From positions 4,004,457 to 4,068,456 of the forward strand of contig CM040442.1 of NCBI GenBank assembly GCA_022749755.1: a stretch of DNA of 64,000 nt, read 5' to 3'. This DNA is from Azadirachta indica (lineage: Eukaryota > Streptophyta > Magnoliopsida > Sapindales > Meliaceae). The notes under the pieces are model-generated. The model had not been told where the DNA came from. It ran no database searches and saw only the letters and a list, made by a program, of their open reading frames with translations. The position numbers were made by a program, and so were the translations under genes. How positions within the stretch are numbered: position 1 is the first letter of the stretch; each line of letters starts with the position of its first letter. This document shows, piece after piece, positions 1 to 11,554 of the stretch.

Positions 1-729
1 GTCTAAGAAACAGACACAGACTTATAGCCGGATCGTATCCCAGATCAGTATCTTTTTGCTCTAATAACTTTTCAATAACAAGTAAACCATTAAAACCAGC
101 CGTAGAAGCAATGGAGTACACGGGTATCTGACAAATACATACACACTTACATGTTCACTCCTTTAATTATATGTCTCTTAACTTGGAAAATTAAAAAAAA
201 AAAAATAATAATCGCACACATGCACACACACACACACACCTACCTTAAGGACATGCTGAACAAGTTGAATACCATACCGCTCCCCAGAGTTTTCACCTTG
301 TAATTTGTCCAACTCTTTTGAGGCATGTAGAAGCGAAACTCCACTACCTTTAAACAGTTAATAAGAGTGCAAGTACGTAATTCAACAAAATTAATTTACC
401 GAACAAAATTCTAAAATAATATTTGAGAGGTTGTTTTGTTAAGTTACCGAGTATAATTCCTGTTTCAATTGCACACCTGACAAGGCGTATAGAATTACTA
501 ACTTTTATAAATTCTTTGACAATTTCTTCCATACTTGTTACACCAACCTAATTACATCAAAATAACCTCTTGAGCTTGCTTGGGTTAGGTTATGAGTCAT
601 AAACAAACAATTAATTTATGAAAATAAATTAACCTTAAAAATAGCTGCATTGCGAGAAAGTTCTTTAACCCTATCTTTTAAAAATTTCACTTCAGGAATT
701 GATTCTGAGTTATGGATTGTGGATATCAA
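1..729 (-). CDS. Diverged CPN60/HSP60 chaperonin, 3' part (partial)
   Basis: Four exons (729-634, 547-448, 347-244 and 127 to beyond base 1) have canonical splice sites and compatible phases. Their conceptual translation aligns without gaps to the intermediate/equatorial part of mitochondrial CPN60, from the QIRSAIE-type segment through VALLYASKELDKLQ to the PDLGYDAA segment; here these read LISTIHNSES, VSLLHASKELDKLQ and TDLGYDPA. CPN60 normally forms ATP-driven folding rings in organelles. The conserved V-x-D-A-L motif carrying the catalytic aspartate (Asp398 in GroEL) reads VSNSI, and the following GGG loop reads GSG. After GYDPA the sequence leaves the family consensus. No upstream CPN60 exon is recognisable; NBS-LRR debris lies there instead. 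It could be a truncated pseudogene or an expressed non-ATPase relative. Homology is clear, function is not. Confidence 0.62.
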
Positions 730-779
730 CTGCAACATATCAACCATTAAAAGACATATGTATATATATGTATCTCATG

Positions 780-1885
780 TAATTAATTAACTTGTAATTT
801 TAAGGTTCAGAAAGTGCTTTATTAGTCGTGAATAAAAACTAAAAGGGAAGGAAATACAACTTGAGTTATTAAGAATAGAGCTAACCTTAGCTGTCCGATT
901 TCTTTTAACACCTCCTGTGTATAAAATTTGGTGATTTATAATCCCTGCAACTTTTTATTGATCCTAGTTTGTCCTGGAGAGAACAGTGAAACAAAGGTGA
1001 TATAAATGGAATGCTAAATTTGATCCTGCAGAGAGCACTGAAACAGAGTGCTACCCTTTGACAATCTTTTATCAGCATCACGGTCGCGTTCTGAACTGCT
1101 TCTTGTGCACCAAAGCATTTTTTCATCCACTACCGCCATATCTTGACTTGGTTCTGCCTTGAGATAACTTTGAGCCATCCACAACCTGATCAATTCGTCC
1201 TTTGGAATGATGGCACAATCTGAAGCATTTTTTCAGTAATATCAAGAGTTGTTTCTTTTATGCTCCAAGTTGTAACAGTAACATATCATATCAGTCATTC
1301 ATTTCTACAATTTTTTTTATTTTCTGAGTTTTCTTTTCTTTGAGCTCGTGTTATTTTTCTCTCCATGTATTGTTTCTGTGTTATATTAAGAATGCCACTC
1401 AGCAACTTCCACTGTTTCATCCTCTTTTTCATATCGTCAAAATGTAAGGACCTAGTGGATGAATCATTAAGAAATCAATAAGATATTTCATTTCCAAGCT
1501 TGTCAACAATGGCCATTAGTTAAAAAAATACATAATGGTATAAGGTTTGTTTCGTTACATGGCTTCTGATTAGCACATTCACATTTTTAAGGACTTGTTC
1601 ATAACCAATGTTATTGAACCCAATTGCATCAGGATAGCTACAACTTCATCTTCCATTGAAGCTTCCATCCATTGGGGAAAATGCCTGACTGATTAATTGA
1701 ATTCTTCTCTGGGTATTGCTCCTTAATCTGATCAGATAACTGTAATTTGACAGTAAAGGTTAACAACTTTCTTTAAGGTTCAAAAAGTGTTTTTTAATTG
1801 TAAAGAAAACTAAAGGGAAAAGAATAAATTAGACTAAGAATGGAGCTAACCTTAGCCATCCTATTGCTTCCAGCAGCGCCATATG
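780..1885 (-). pseudogene. NBS-LRR (NB-ARC end) fragment between two copies of a short repeat
   Basis: On the minus strand at about 1245-1130 a short frame reads CAIIPKDELIRLWMAQSYLK and continues AEPSQDMAVV. This is the end of an NB-ARC domain, nearly matching the same stretch of the neighbouring resistance pseudogene (LILLWMAQDYIKAKPSEDVALV). The frame breaks soon after, and no P-loop or LRR can be joined to it. It is flanked by two related segments of about 120 bp, 780-905 and 1760-1885, sharing the CTAAGGTTAGCTC-type core and the AAACTAAAGGGAA-type tract. I see no other gene between them. The reading is an orphan piece of a second CNL gene caught in local rearrangement. Confidence 0.6.
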
Positions 1886-2029
1886 TACTTTGATATCGAC
1901 TGTAATCTCTCTCAATTGAAAACTGCCTAAGATACATCAAATCTTACTCGAAAGAAGTACTAAACCAAATATTAAAATTTAAAATGGAGAAGCTGTAGAG
2001 TTTGCATATATCGTACGATAGGGACTACT

Positions 2030-4210
2030 AAAACTTGGAGGGAAAAATCCTGAAGAAATAGGTAGGAATTGTGGTTTCTTATTGTTAAGCTTTGCTCTCT
2101 TAAGATCTCCCAATTCTACCAAATTAGCTAATCCTTACCAATTGATTGAAGCTGCTCGAAATTCTTCGAACTTTCGAGGTTACAAGTTTTGCTGCCATCG
2201 CCATCATTAACGACCACAAAATCATGTAATCTCAGAAGACCAGTTAATCTCTCGACTCCTTTTGGCATGTAACTTATTGAAGTTCCCTCAAGAAATAGGT
2301 ACCTCAAATTGATTAACTTCCCTATTCCTTGAGGTAATTGTTGAAGGCCAGAACAATTGATAAGAAATAAGGTCTGTAGATTATACAACGCACACACAGT
2401 GTCAGGCAATTTTTTCATAAGACTCCAAGCACTTAAGTTAAGAAACCTCAAATGTTTCAATTTTTTTATACCATTGGAACGTTGTACAATTGAAGACATA
2501 GGCAAAGATAATGCCCAAAGAGATGTCAACTGATCAAATATTTTGGAGATGCTTTGATAATCCATTAAGTCGATCATCAAGCACAAGGCTGCGCAAGTTT
2601 TTCATCGCATAAATATAGGTAGGAATTGTGGAACTTTTTCCAAAGTTACCATTGAATGTCGAGCTTTATCGTTAGATTCTAATGGAGAATTCACATAATC
2701 ATCAATGTCAGGTGTAAAACATTCATTTTTCGTCAAAAATTGAGCGAAGTCACGCACTATATCATGCATCTTGTAATCAATTATGCTACCATCGATATCA
2801 CTTATTCCAAAATCTTGGAAAAAAGATCTCATTCCTAAGATGTCAAAAGTTGTTTTCACCAACTAATGCCACATCTTCGCTTGGTTTTGCCTTAATATAG
2901 TCTTGAGCCATCCATAATAAGATCAATTCATCTTTTAGTATTTGGTAATTTTTGGGAAAGATGGCACAATGCAAAAAGCATTTGTTCAAAATGGAAGGCA
3001 AATCATAATAGCTTAATAATAAAGGTGGGAAAAGCTCTTTTTCCACCTCTTCTACTTCCCACATCTCGCTGTCTAAAACTGTTCGCCACTCTTTGATTCC
3101 TTTTTTAAAGCGCAGAAGACTTCCAAAAGTTTTTACGGCAAGAGGCAAACCTTTGCACCTATTTACAATTTTCTGACCACTATCTTTTAATTCTTCACGC
3201 TCTTCTGTGGAGCTTTCGGAGAACGCAAGTTGACTGAACAATGACCAACATCCTTTCTCAGGCAAGGTTCCCATCGGGATGATGTGTCTAGTTCCTATGA
3301 CATTGGCAACAGTCTCTTTACTTGTGGTTAACAAAATTTTACTTTCTGGAGAACCACACGTGAGAGTATTTTATTTGTTCCCAATCATTAGAATTTTCGG
3401 TCCATACGTCATCAAGCACAAGAAGAAACTTCCCTGATTGAACAGAACAACGTATCTTCCTCATTATTGTTTCTAATTCATTTAAATTTGGTGCCTCATT
3501 TGTAAGAGATTCAAGAATTGCTTCGGCAATCCGAACCTGATCGAAAGGATCAGAGACACACCCCCATATTTTTTTATCGAAATGGGTATTCATCTTATCG
3601 TCATTGTAAACTAGTCTAGCAAGGGTAGTTTTCCCTACTATAGAAATAATAGGGATGCGTGGTCCTTGACTGCTTTCGCTTAACAAAAGATCTAATAATT
3701 TATTCTTATCCTTGTCTCTTCCATGCACCTCTTGTATGTCAACCAAGGAGGTGGTCATAGGTCGTTCTAATTTTTGGGTGCCCTGAGTCAAGCTAAACTT
3801 GAAACCATTTTTTTCCTCAGAAATAACATGACAGCGATATCATAGCGGAAAACAGCTCGGCTAGAGCAACAGAGATAGTAAGAGACGACAGAGCATACCT
3901 TTCTCAGAGGCTTGGAAGCATTTTCAACTTGCTCAATTTGGACTTTGAGAAAGGAAGTCTTCCACTCATCCAGCACATCGTCAATGTCATAGCAAACATC
4001 TTTGATCTTCTCCAACCAATCTCTCACGGCTTTCTGCTTCACCTGTCTGGTCTCTGCATCTTCAAGCACAGCTTGGATTGCCCGGAAATTGCTGCTGAGC
4101 TTTTTGACTTCTTCGTCAGCACCCACAATCAGTCTTATCCTGTCTGCTGCCTGTTGACTAATGATCGAGACCAATTGTTCCGTGACTGCAGATAAAAGGG
4201 CCTCGGCCAT
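2030..4210 (-). pseudogene. CC-NBS-LRR (RGA-type) disease-resistance pseudogene
   Basis: Intact members are intracellular immune receptors with coiled coil, ATP-binding NB-ARC switch and LRR. The start at 4210 opens MAEALLSAVTEQLVSII, a typical CC domain with IDDVLDEWKT. Then the frame breaks near 3830; the NB-ARC resumes (ERPMTTSLVDIQEVHGRDKD), the P-loop region reads IISIVGKTTLAR, Walker B is FLLVLDDVW, the frame breaks again near 3340, then CKGLPLAVKTFGSLLR, LWMAQDYIK, another break near 2860, the MHD segment MHDIVRDFAQFL, a break near 2590, and LRRs (LKHLRFLNLSAW, LPQGIGKLINLRYLFLEG). It runs out near 2030, well short of a full LRR domain. P-loop deletion, several frameshifts and truncation mark it as non-functional. 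A TATAAATA lies upstream (4303-4310). Confidence 0.88.
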
Positions 4211-4302
4211 GATTGAAAAATGGTGAATATTGATATTGAAAATGTGTGTGTTTGTCTTTGTCTTTGCGTTGGTAATGCTTTCATTCTTTTTCAGTATCAA
4301 TT

Positions 4303-4310
4303 TATTTATA
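4303..4310 (-). promoter_or_regulatory. TATA box of the CNL pseudogene
   Basis: TATAAATA on the minus strand, about 95 bp upstream of the ATG at 4210. The position fits a relic core promoter of the resistance gene. Confidence 0.4.
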
Positions 4311-4767
4311 GTGCATGTGGATGGACAAAATTCACCAAAGGAATATATTACTCTTGATCATAGCTTTGCTTTGATCGTAGTTAAGGTATTAGCTTTCCCT
4401 GAATATTAGCTTCACAATCTAATGCAAATCGAAGTAAGCATCTAATGCAAAGAGTAGAAAACCATTTTAAGGCAAGAATTTTTTTTTTTCTTAATTCCTA
4501 TTAGGATGATGAGTCATAAAAATTGCCCGCTTTGTCCAAATAGTGTGGTTTGTATTTGTCTTCGGACTTTATAATTTAAATTGGACAATGTCCTCTTGAT
4601 TTTGGATCTAAACGATTTTCTGTTGTATCATAGCATTTGATGTGTGGTTGTTTTGTGATAAATTAATGTTCTATTGATATTGATCCCATGAGAGGACAAA
4701 AATTCAAGTGGAGATTCCACAACATTACAGAGAAAGATCCTGATCTAAGTTATAAAATCTTAAGTAC
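4311..4767. other. Intergenic, no gene seen
   Basis: AT-rich spacer between the CNL pseudogene promoter and the DUF866 exon relic. No coding pattern, RNA gene or clear repeat recognised. Confidence 0.5.
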
Positions 4768-4831
4768 GCAGATTATGAAGAGAAAGGCAGAACTGGTGTT
4801 GCTGTGGGCAATTCAAAGCTAGCTAATTAAG
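4768..4831 (+). pseudogene. Relic of the last exon of a DUF866-like gene
   Basis: After an ACGCAG acceptor-like site the frame reads ADYEEKGRTGVAVGNSKLAN and then stops. This matches QDFEEAERTGVAVRNMKLGF in the last exon of the intact DUF866 gene that starts 1 kb downstream. An in-frame stop lies immediately upstream and no other exon of the family is seen nearby, so this is a truncated tandem copy. Confidence 0.7.
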
Positions 4832-5799
4832 GTTTATCATTAATGTTAATTGCTGACAGCAACATGTATATTTTGATAAATAGATCAGACAGGACGATAC
4901 ACCTTCTCCCCTTGCAGAAATTCGTATTTGTTAAAGTACATAAATAGTTTCCAATTAAAATTATTTTCTTAAGAATATTCTTTAACCTACTTGAATTTAG
5001 AATATAATTTTGAACCATTTAATTGACTATACATATATTTAAGTTTTAATTATTTTATTATATTACTATCACTTGTTCAACATTATCTGTTTATTTATAT
5101 TTTTTAAATTGTGAGAATGTGATGAATATAGAATATACTATCGCTACACATCATATGTTATTATATGAATAAAATTTGCATAAACAGAATTTATTTATTT
5201 TTACTCTTATCAATTTGTTTGATTATATTTTTGGGTCTTTCCTCTTTTGTGGTTCTCTTGTACTCTCTTTTTTATTATTAATAATATAGCTTTACGATAT
5301 CGTATTTTATATATAGTTTGCATGCTTTAAAAATAAAATAAAATTTGTATAAGAATATGTATATAAGTTATAATATTCTTTTAAAAAATTAATATTAAAA
5401 TTAAGTCATTCAAAACTAAAAACTTCAATTATTAATTTTTAGATTGTAAACTAGTTTTCAATATTATGTTAAAATAAATAAAACAAAATTGAAACACATA
5501 ATATAATTTTATTTAACAATTAATGTCATAGAATTAATGTTGTATATATCAAATAGGTATTACTTTCTCCCTTCATTCATATTGTTCCCTTCACCATTTC
5601 ACCTTCCTCATCGTCATGAGAAGACTATTTAATTTGATGCTTCATGCAAGTAATTACTTTCCAAGAAATTATGATCAGTTTCCATATAAATTAATTTGGT
5701 CCAATTAATATTCTTCTCCACAAATACATTAATTAATTCATCAAAATAACTTTCTTTCTTTCAAAGAAAAAAAAAACAAAGAAAGAAAGAAAGAAAGAA
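4832..5799. other. Intergenic / promoter region, no gene seen
   Basis: AT-rich spacer leading into the DUF866 gene. A short AAAG-type microsatellite (about 5774-5800) abuts the start codon and is probably in the 5' leader. Nothing else is recognisable. Confidence 0.5.
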
Positions 5800-6695
5800 A
5801 TGACAATCATAGCTCTTGAGTTCAGTGCTGAATTGGCGAAAATCATCAACCTCCAGCTTGCTGATGACTTTGACACTACAGGACAATACGTTTTCCTCCA
5901 GGTATATACATATGCATATATATAAAAAAAAGATTATAATGACCATTAATTTTCATTAATTATTATTATTATTATTATAAATTGATTATATTACATATAT
6001 TTCATTAATTAATTTTCTGGCAGGTGATTTGTTGTGGTTGTGAGAATTTGAATGCAAACAGGAATAACATTCCAATTCGCCCTTCTCAGTTGCTGAGAGT
6101 TATATACAATAATGAACACATGGATGTGCATTCATTTGTTAAGGTATACATACAAATATATATATAATCTATAAAAACATTTGCAAACCCTAATTTTGAG
6201 TTTTAGTTAATTTTGGGAAATTAATTTAATTTCAGTGCAAAGACTGTGAAACACTAGGCATCATTAAGATCCTTCCAGAGTTGGGAAATCCTGCACCACT
6301 GACTGCTGAGCTTTCCAGGGATGGAAAATCTGTAATACTTGCTCACTTCAACATTGAAGGTCTCAAGCCTAACAAGTTTTCCCTGAAGGGCAACTTTATT
6401 GCCACTACTGTATGCTTTCTCATCAAAACATAACATTTTTATTAATTCTTTCCTGCTATATATCCAGTTGATCTTCATTAATACTTCAATATTTTAAAGC
6501 CAAATATTGTATTATATTCTTCCTGTCTTGATTATTATGTATGTTACGTAGGAAGATAATCGAAAGATAGCCGTTCCCTTTAATCGTGGACAGGATTTTG
6601 AAGAGGCAGAAAGGACTGGAGTTGCTGTTCGCAATATGAAGCTAGGGTTTTCCATCGTCGACAGCAGTGCTGCTGCTTCTTCTTCTTCTACCTAG
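5800..6695 (+). CDS. CXXC-motif zinc-binding protein, DUF866 (C1orf123/CZIB-like)
   Basis: Four exons, 5800-5901, 6024-6143, 6236-6409 and 6552-6695, all phase 0 with GT/AG borders, give 179 residues, close to the usual length of about 160-170. The layout is that of DUF866: an N-terminal strand with ELAKIINLQ, a first CxxC (Cys37/Cys40 in ICCGCEN), a second CxxC (Cys75/Cys78 in VKCKDCETLG), and a C-terminal strand ending in RNMKLGFSIV, with an added Ser/Ala-rich tail. The four cysteines are those that bind one zinc in the family. The molecular role of the family is poorly known; this copy is quite diverged from the commoner plant form. A relic of its last exon lies about 1 kb upstream. Confidence 0.75.
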
Positions 6696-6710
6696 AAGAA
6701 GAAACCATTT

Positions 6711-6740
6711 TGCTATCTATCTATCTATCTATCTATCCAT
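6711..6740. repeat. (CTAT)n microsatellite in the 3' UTR
   Basis: Uninterrupted CTAT units just after the stop codon of the DUF866 gene, followed by a short TATA tract. Confidence 0.9.
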
Positions 6741-8210
6741 ATATATAAAGAATAAAGTTACTATGTGAGAGATTATATGTACTCGTATTATTCTAGGTCA
6801 GTGATTTATGTTAATTAATATGTAGTTTGTTTCTGTGACAACTATAACTTTATTTTAATTAATTAGCATGAGAAACCTTACTCATGTTTAATTAATGATT
6901 AATTATCTATCTTAAAAATAATTAATAATATCTCTGTTTTAATTTCCAATTCCTGATTCTTATTAGTAATTTTTTCGGGTATCTTTATATTAATAATTTT
7001 TATATATATAATTTTTAACAATATAATTGTTATTTATTTGATTGTTAATCATAATTTTTAGTAAAAACACGTAATTAGTTTATTTGATAAGCTTTTTTAA
7101 TTAAGGTTAGGATAACTAAAATAGGAGAGTTTTTCGTAATTAATGTATCCTTTAAAGATTGCAAATTTTGAGTTTCTTTCATTGAATAATTTAAATCAAT
7201 TTTTAATTTTCATATGGAAAATAACTAAATATCCGTTTGAGATCAATAAATAAGTCAAAATAAAATAGCACTTAAATTCTTTAATTTATTTTATCCTTTA
7301 GAGTTTTTTTTAAGTATGTTTATGCATTATCCCCAAAAGAATGTCTTTCTTTCTATTAACTATAATTTATTGAAATAAAATTTTATAAGTAAAATTTCAA
7401 TGAAAAAATATTAATATTTGATTGTTTATTGTAATTTTTATCAAAAATTTTCTAATAATTTTACCATATTAAAGTTCTTTTATGTTACCTAAACAATAAA
7501 ATGTATACGTAAAAATGGGATGGAGATATTTTATATACTTCTTTTTTCTTAATAAAAATTCAAAATCTCAAAATTTTAGTTTCGTTCTATTAATAAAAAA
7601 GACTTTTAAATTTTTCATGATTTATTTTTAATTACAATAAAAATAGAAAAAATAAAGTGAAAATTTAAACACTCAAAACAATTGATTGATAGAAGATGAA
7701 GAAATAATGGGCCACTTGACTTCTTTTATTAAGTGATAAAATAAGAAACAAATAAAAACAAAGACATTGATGCCATCACTTACATACTCTGTTCAACAAC
7801 CACAAATCACGAAACGTTTTTCAATTCAAAACTGCTACTTCCACTAATCGATGTGACATTTATTATAATATTTTAAATTTAATAAATTCATATAAAAAAC
7901 TTACATGAAAATGACCTTAAATTTCATTTTAGAAAAAGAAAAACTGATTTTTCTGTATACTGATTTTTATATAAATTTTATGTGTACAAACTAACGTGTA
8001 TTGTTATGGTATTTACATTTTCATAAAAATAATAAAAAATTAAAATCATAAAAAATTTGTGAAAATCAACATTGTTATTCACATAGGGTAGCAAATTAAT
8101 TTTCAAAATCAAACGTGTAGCTCAATTTTATAGTATCATGTGGAAAAATTTTATTTTTGCAGGACTAAAACATGTGAAAAATGAGAATTCGGCGGCTTTA
8201 AACGATCGAA
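6741..8210. other. Intergenic, no gene seen
   Basis: Very AT-rich sequence with many short A and T runs. Both strands are dense in stop codons. No gene, tRNA or clear transposon ends recognised. Confidence 0.5.
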
Positions 8211-8216
8211 CACGTG
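8211..8216. promoter_or_regulatory. G-box (CACGTG) upstream of the IAA-amidohydrolase gene
   Basis: Perfect palindromic CACGTG about 214 bp before the ATG. G-boxes bind bHLH/bZIP factors in plants; use here is inferred from position only. Confidence 0.35.
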
Positions 8217-8429
8217 CTGTAACCACACCTGATAGATAACGTCAAAGCAAGAGACTCTTTAGGACAGCAGCCAGTTAGCAACAGCAAGTTGTTGGAGCGG
8301 TTGACAATATTTTGTTATCCTTAAGATGCTCAAAACCCTAACCAAAACCACAGCTTGAACAGATGAAATTTTGAATTCTTTGAAACTCAAAAACTTTTTC
8401 AGATCAAGTTTCACTTTTTTGGTAAAAAT

Positions 8430-11400
8430 ATGAGTTTCTCAAAGTGGGTTGTTTTAGTTTTTGTTCTTCATCTGCTTAATCCATCTCTTCTTAGATTCTG
8501 TTATGGCTCTTCAAGCTCAACTGAGTTCTCAGATATTCCAAAAAGGTTGCTTGATGTTGCCAAAAAGCAAGAGCTTTTTGATTGGATGGTTGGAATTAGA
8601 AGGAAGATACATGAGAATCCAGAAATGGGTTATAAGGAATTTGAGACTAGTAAGCTGATTAGAGCAGAACTGGATAAAATGGGTATTAAATATAAACACC
8701 CGGTTGCAGTCACTGGTGTTGTTGGCTATATTGGGACTGGTGAACCTCCTTTTGTTGCATTAAGAGCAGACATGGATGCTCTTGCTATGCAGGTTTGGAA
8801 ATTTTCTCATGTTTTTTTTTTATTGCAGATTATATTTGTTACCTCTTTCGATTTTTTGCGGTATATTGGTTGATGTCCGTATATTGCTAGATTTTTTGAT
8901 GATTTGGAATTGGATTTCTTTTGTTCTTCTCCTATGCTTTTTGGTATAGTTTGATTAATAGGCAGATGCTGTAAGATGAGACGAATTCTTGTAAAATAGA
9001 TGAATATGTTGTTTCCTTTCCATTAATTTTTCATGCATAAAAAGTAGCATTATTTTGTTTTGGTCCCTTTCCCCGTTGGCCTGAAAAAGGAAATTTTGTT
9101 GAAAAATGACTTGATTGGGGCTATTGGATTTTATAGGAAATGGTGGAGTGGGAGCACAAGAGCAAAATTCCTGGGAAAATGCATGCTTGTGGGCATGATG
9201 CTCATGTCACCATGCTTCTTGGAGCTGCCAAGATTCTTCAAGAGCACCGTCACGAGTTAAAGGTTTGTTGCTTTGTTTAACTTGCACTGCTTTCTAGACT
9301 AAGTTAGCATCTTTGATTATGATGTACTGGTAAATTAGAACATTGGTTTCATGAGCTTCATTTTGCTCCAGACCTAGCCTATGTGGTCATATTTGTGCCT
9401 ATTCACACTTTAACGGGAATAGATGATAGATGTTGTTATGAACAAATGTTATCATTTGTTGTTCAATGAATTAGGACTCGATCATGACGGTAATCATATT
9501 AGACAATAGCAACCGTTTCAGTAAATCATGCTTGAGAAAGTAGATCTGATGCTGGGCTTTGCTACTAGATTGTACTATAATGGATTGACTTAAGTTAATC
9601 TTCAGCATCATGTTAAGGAAACATGTGTTCTATTTTCTATTGATCAAGTTCTGATATGGATTGGAAATATTGTAACAGAAAAGGAGCAGAGTTCTTGAAT
9701 TAGAACTTTGAGACCTGGCTATAGTGTGAGTAATAAAAGTGTAAAGACTTCCTAAGTTAATTACCAGCTCCCTCCTCTGAAGTAATAATTCCAATTAATG
9801 TTAGCATTCTTGAGCAAGAAATAATGGCATTTAATTCATTGAAGACATTCATAAACTAGCTTTTCCTTACCTCTTAGCTCTTGTGGATGCCTGATTTTTA
9901 TTCCTTTTGGTTCCTTTCCCCAGGGTACAGTTGTGCTCGTTTTCCAACCGGCTGAAGAAGGAGGTGGAGGGGCACAAAAAATGATTGAAGGAGGAGCATT
10001 AGAGAATGTTAATGCCATCTTTGGGATACACGTTGCTCCTAAATTCCCCGTAGGTCAAGTGTTTTCAAGACCTGGCCCTCTGTTAGCTGGGAATGGCTTC
10101 TTTGAAGCAGTAATAAGTGGAAAAGGAGGTCATGCCGCTATTCCTCAGCATTCAATAGATCCAATATTGGCAGCTTCTAATGTAATTGTTAGTTTACAAC
10201 ATCTTGTTTCTCGTGAAGCTGATCCACTTGATTCACAGGTAAATTTTGTCACCTGCTTCTTATGTTTTTACTGTGACTTCTTCTGCTTTTTTGAGAAATC
10301 GGACAGCATGTAACCATAACTTCATTCAATCTGCTCTGCCTTTATACGGTACCTTACCATTTTAATTTGCTTGGTGATTGATTCTTATTTTAGATTTGAT
10401 ACCGTGGTGGTTTTGGGTTTCCTTGTGTTGTCAAATTATAGCACATAGTGTCAGAGTAAGCAATACTGCTTATACTTTGTAAAACATGATTCTCATGCCG
10501 AAGTGGCAGCACATGGCAGCCATGAAGTAATTGATGTATTGGGGACCCAGCAAGAGTTGCCATTAGATGATCAAAAGAGTCCGGGGATTGTATGTTTTGT
10601 GCTCTCTGTAAGGAAAAAAGAGTCACAATACTGATTTTGTGACTTGACCTCTCAAACTTTGGAGGATATGATTGTTGACATTCAAGTTAGTTTGATGGAA
10701 AATGTCCTTCAATTAGTGATCCTATTGAGTCCAATGTACTTAACATTAGGCATTGATTTGCAGGTAGTGACAGTTGCAAAATTTCAAGGAGGTGGTGCGT
10801 TCAATGTCATTCCAGATTCGGTTACAATTGGTGGAACTTTCCGAGCCTTTTCAAAGGAAAGCTTTGCACAACTAAAACGACGTATTGTGGAGGTATGGCA
10901 GTTAAATAAGCTAATCAAAATTATAATTTCTAAATATGTTTGCACCATAATAAATATGGTTAATGATTTCTAACTTGATAAGTTGCCAAGAAAATGAGAC
11001 TTGACTTTATCCATTCATAATGACTTCTCTATCTCCTCTTCCTAAACTTCTTTATGTGTTATCATAAATGGATTGCCAGCAGCTTAAGTGGGTTTTATGT
11101 TTAGTAAATTTTCCTATTTTTATCATCCCAGAAGACTAATTCATGTCACTAACAGGTTATCACAGGACAAGCTGCCGTCCAGAGGTGCAATGCAACTGTT
11201 GATTTCCCATCAATCCCTTTCCCCGTGGCCATAAATGATAAAGATTTGCACGCATTCTTCGAAACTGTTGCAGGAGATATGCTGGGAAAGAACAAAGTAG
11301 GCATTATGCAACCAATAATGGGATCTGAAGATTTTTCATTTTACCAAGAGGTGACAGCTGGATGCTTCTTCTTTCTAGGTATGCATAATGAGACACTTGG

Positions 11401-11554
11401 GAAGATTGAACATGCTCACTCACCCTACTTCACAGTCAATGAAAATGTGCTTCCTTATGGGGCTGCACTTCATTCATCACTGGCTCTAAGGTATCTTCTT
11501 GAGTTCCAACCAAAAATTTCTACACCAGTGGAAAAACATCACGACGAACTTTGA
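8430..11554 (+). CDS. IAA-amino acid hydrolase, ILR1-like, ER-retained
   Basis: Five exons (8430-8792, 9137-9262, 9924-10238, 10764-10892, 11156-11554), all phase 0, give 443 residues, the normal family size. It is an M20D peptidase that releases free auxin (or related hormone) from amino-acid conjugates in the ER lumen. The protein starts with a signal peptide (residues 1 to about 26, [16 protein letters not shown]). Metal ligands are in place: Cys139 and His141 in HACGHDAH, Glu175 in [10 protein letters not shown], His199 in GIHVAP, and a C-terminal His in EHAHSPYF. The dimerisation domain includes GGHAAIP. The C-terminus is HDEL, an ER-retrieval signal. The first methionine is kept because it precedes the hydrophobic leader. 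It resembles the IAR3/ILL4 group most; substrate preference cannot be read from sequence. Confidence 0.95.

Noticed and set aside
8461..8658. Alternative plus-strand frame inside exon 1 of the IAA-amidohydrolase
   Set aside because: Shadow of the real frame, which carries the signal peptide and M20 motifs.
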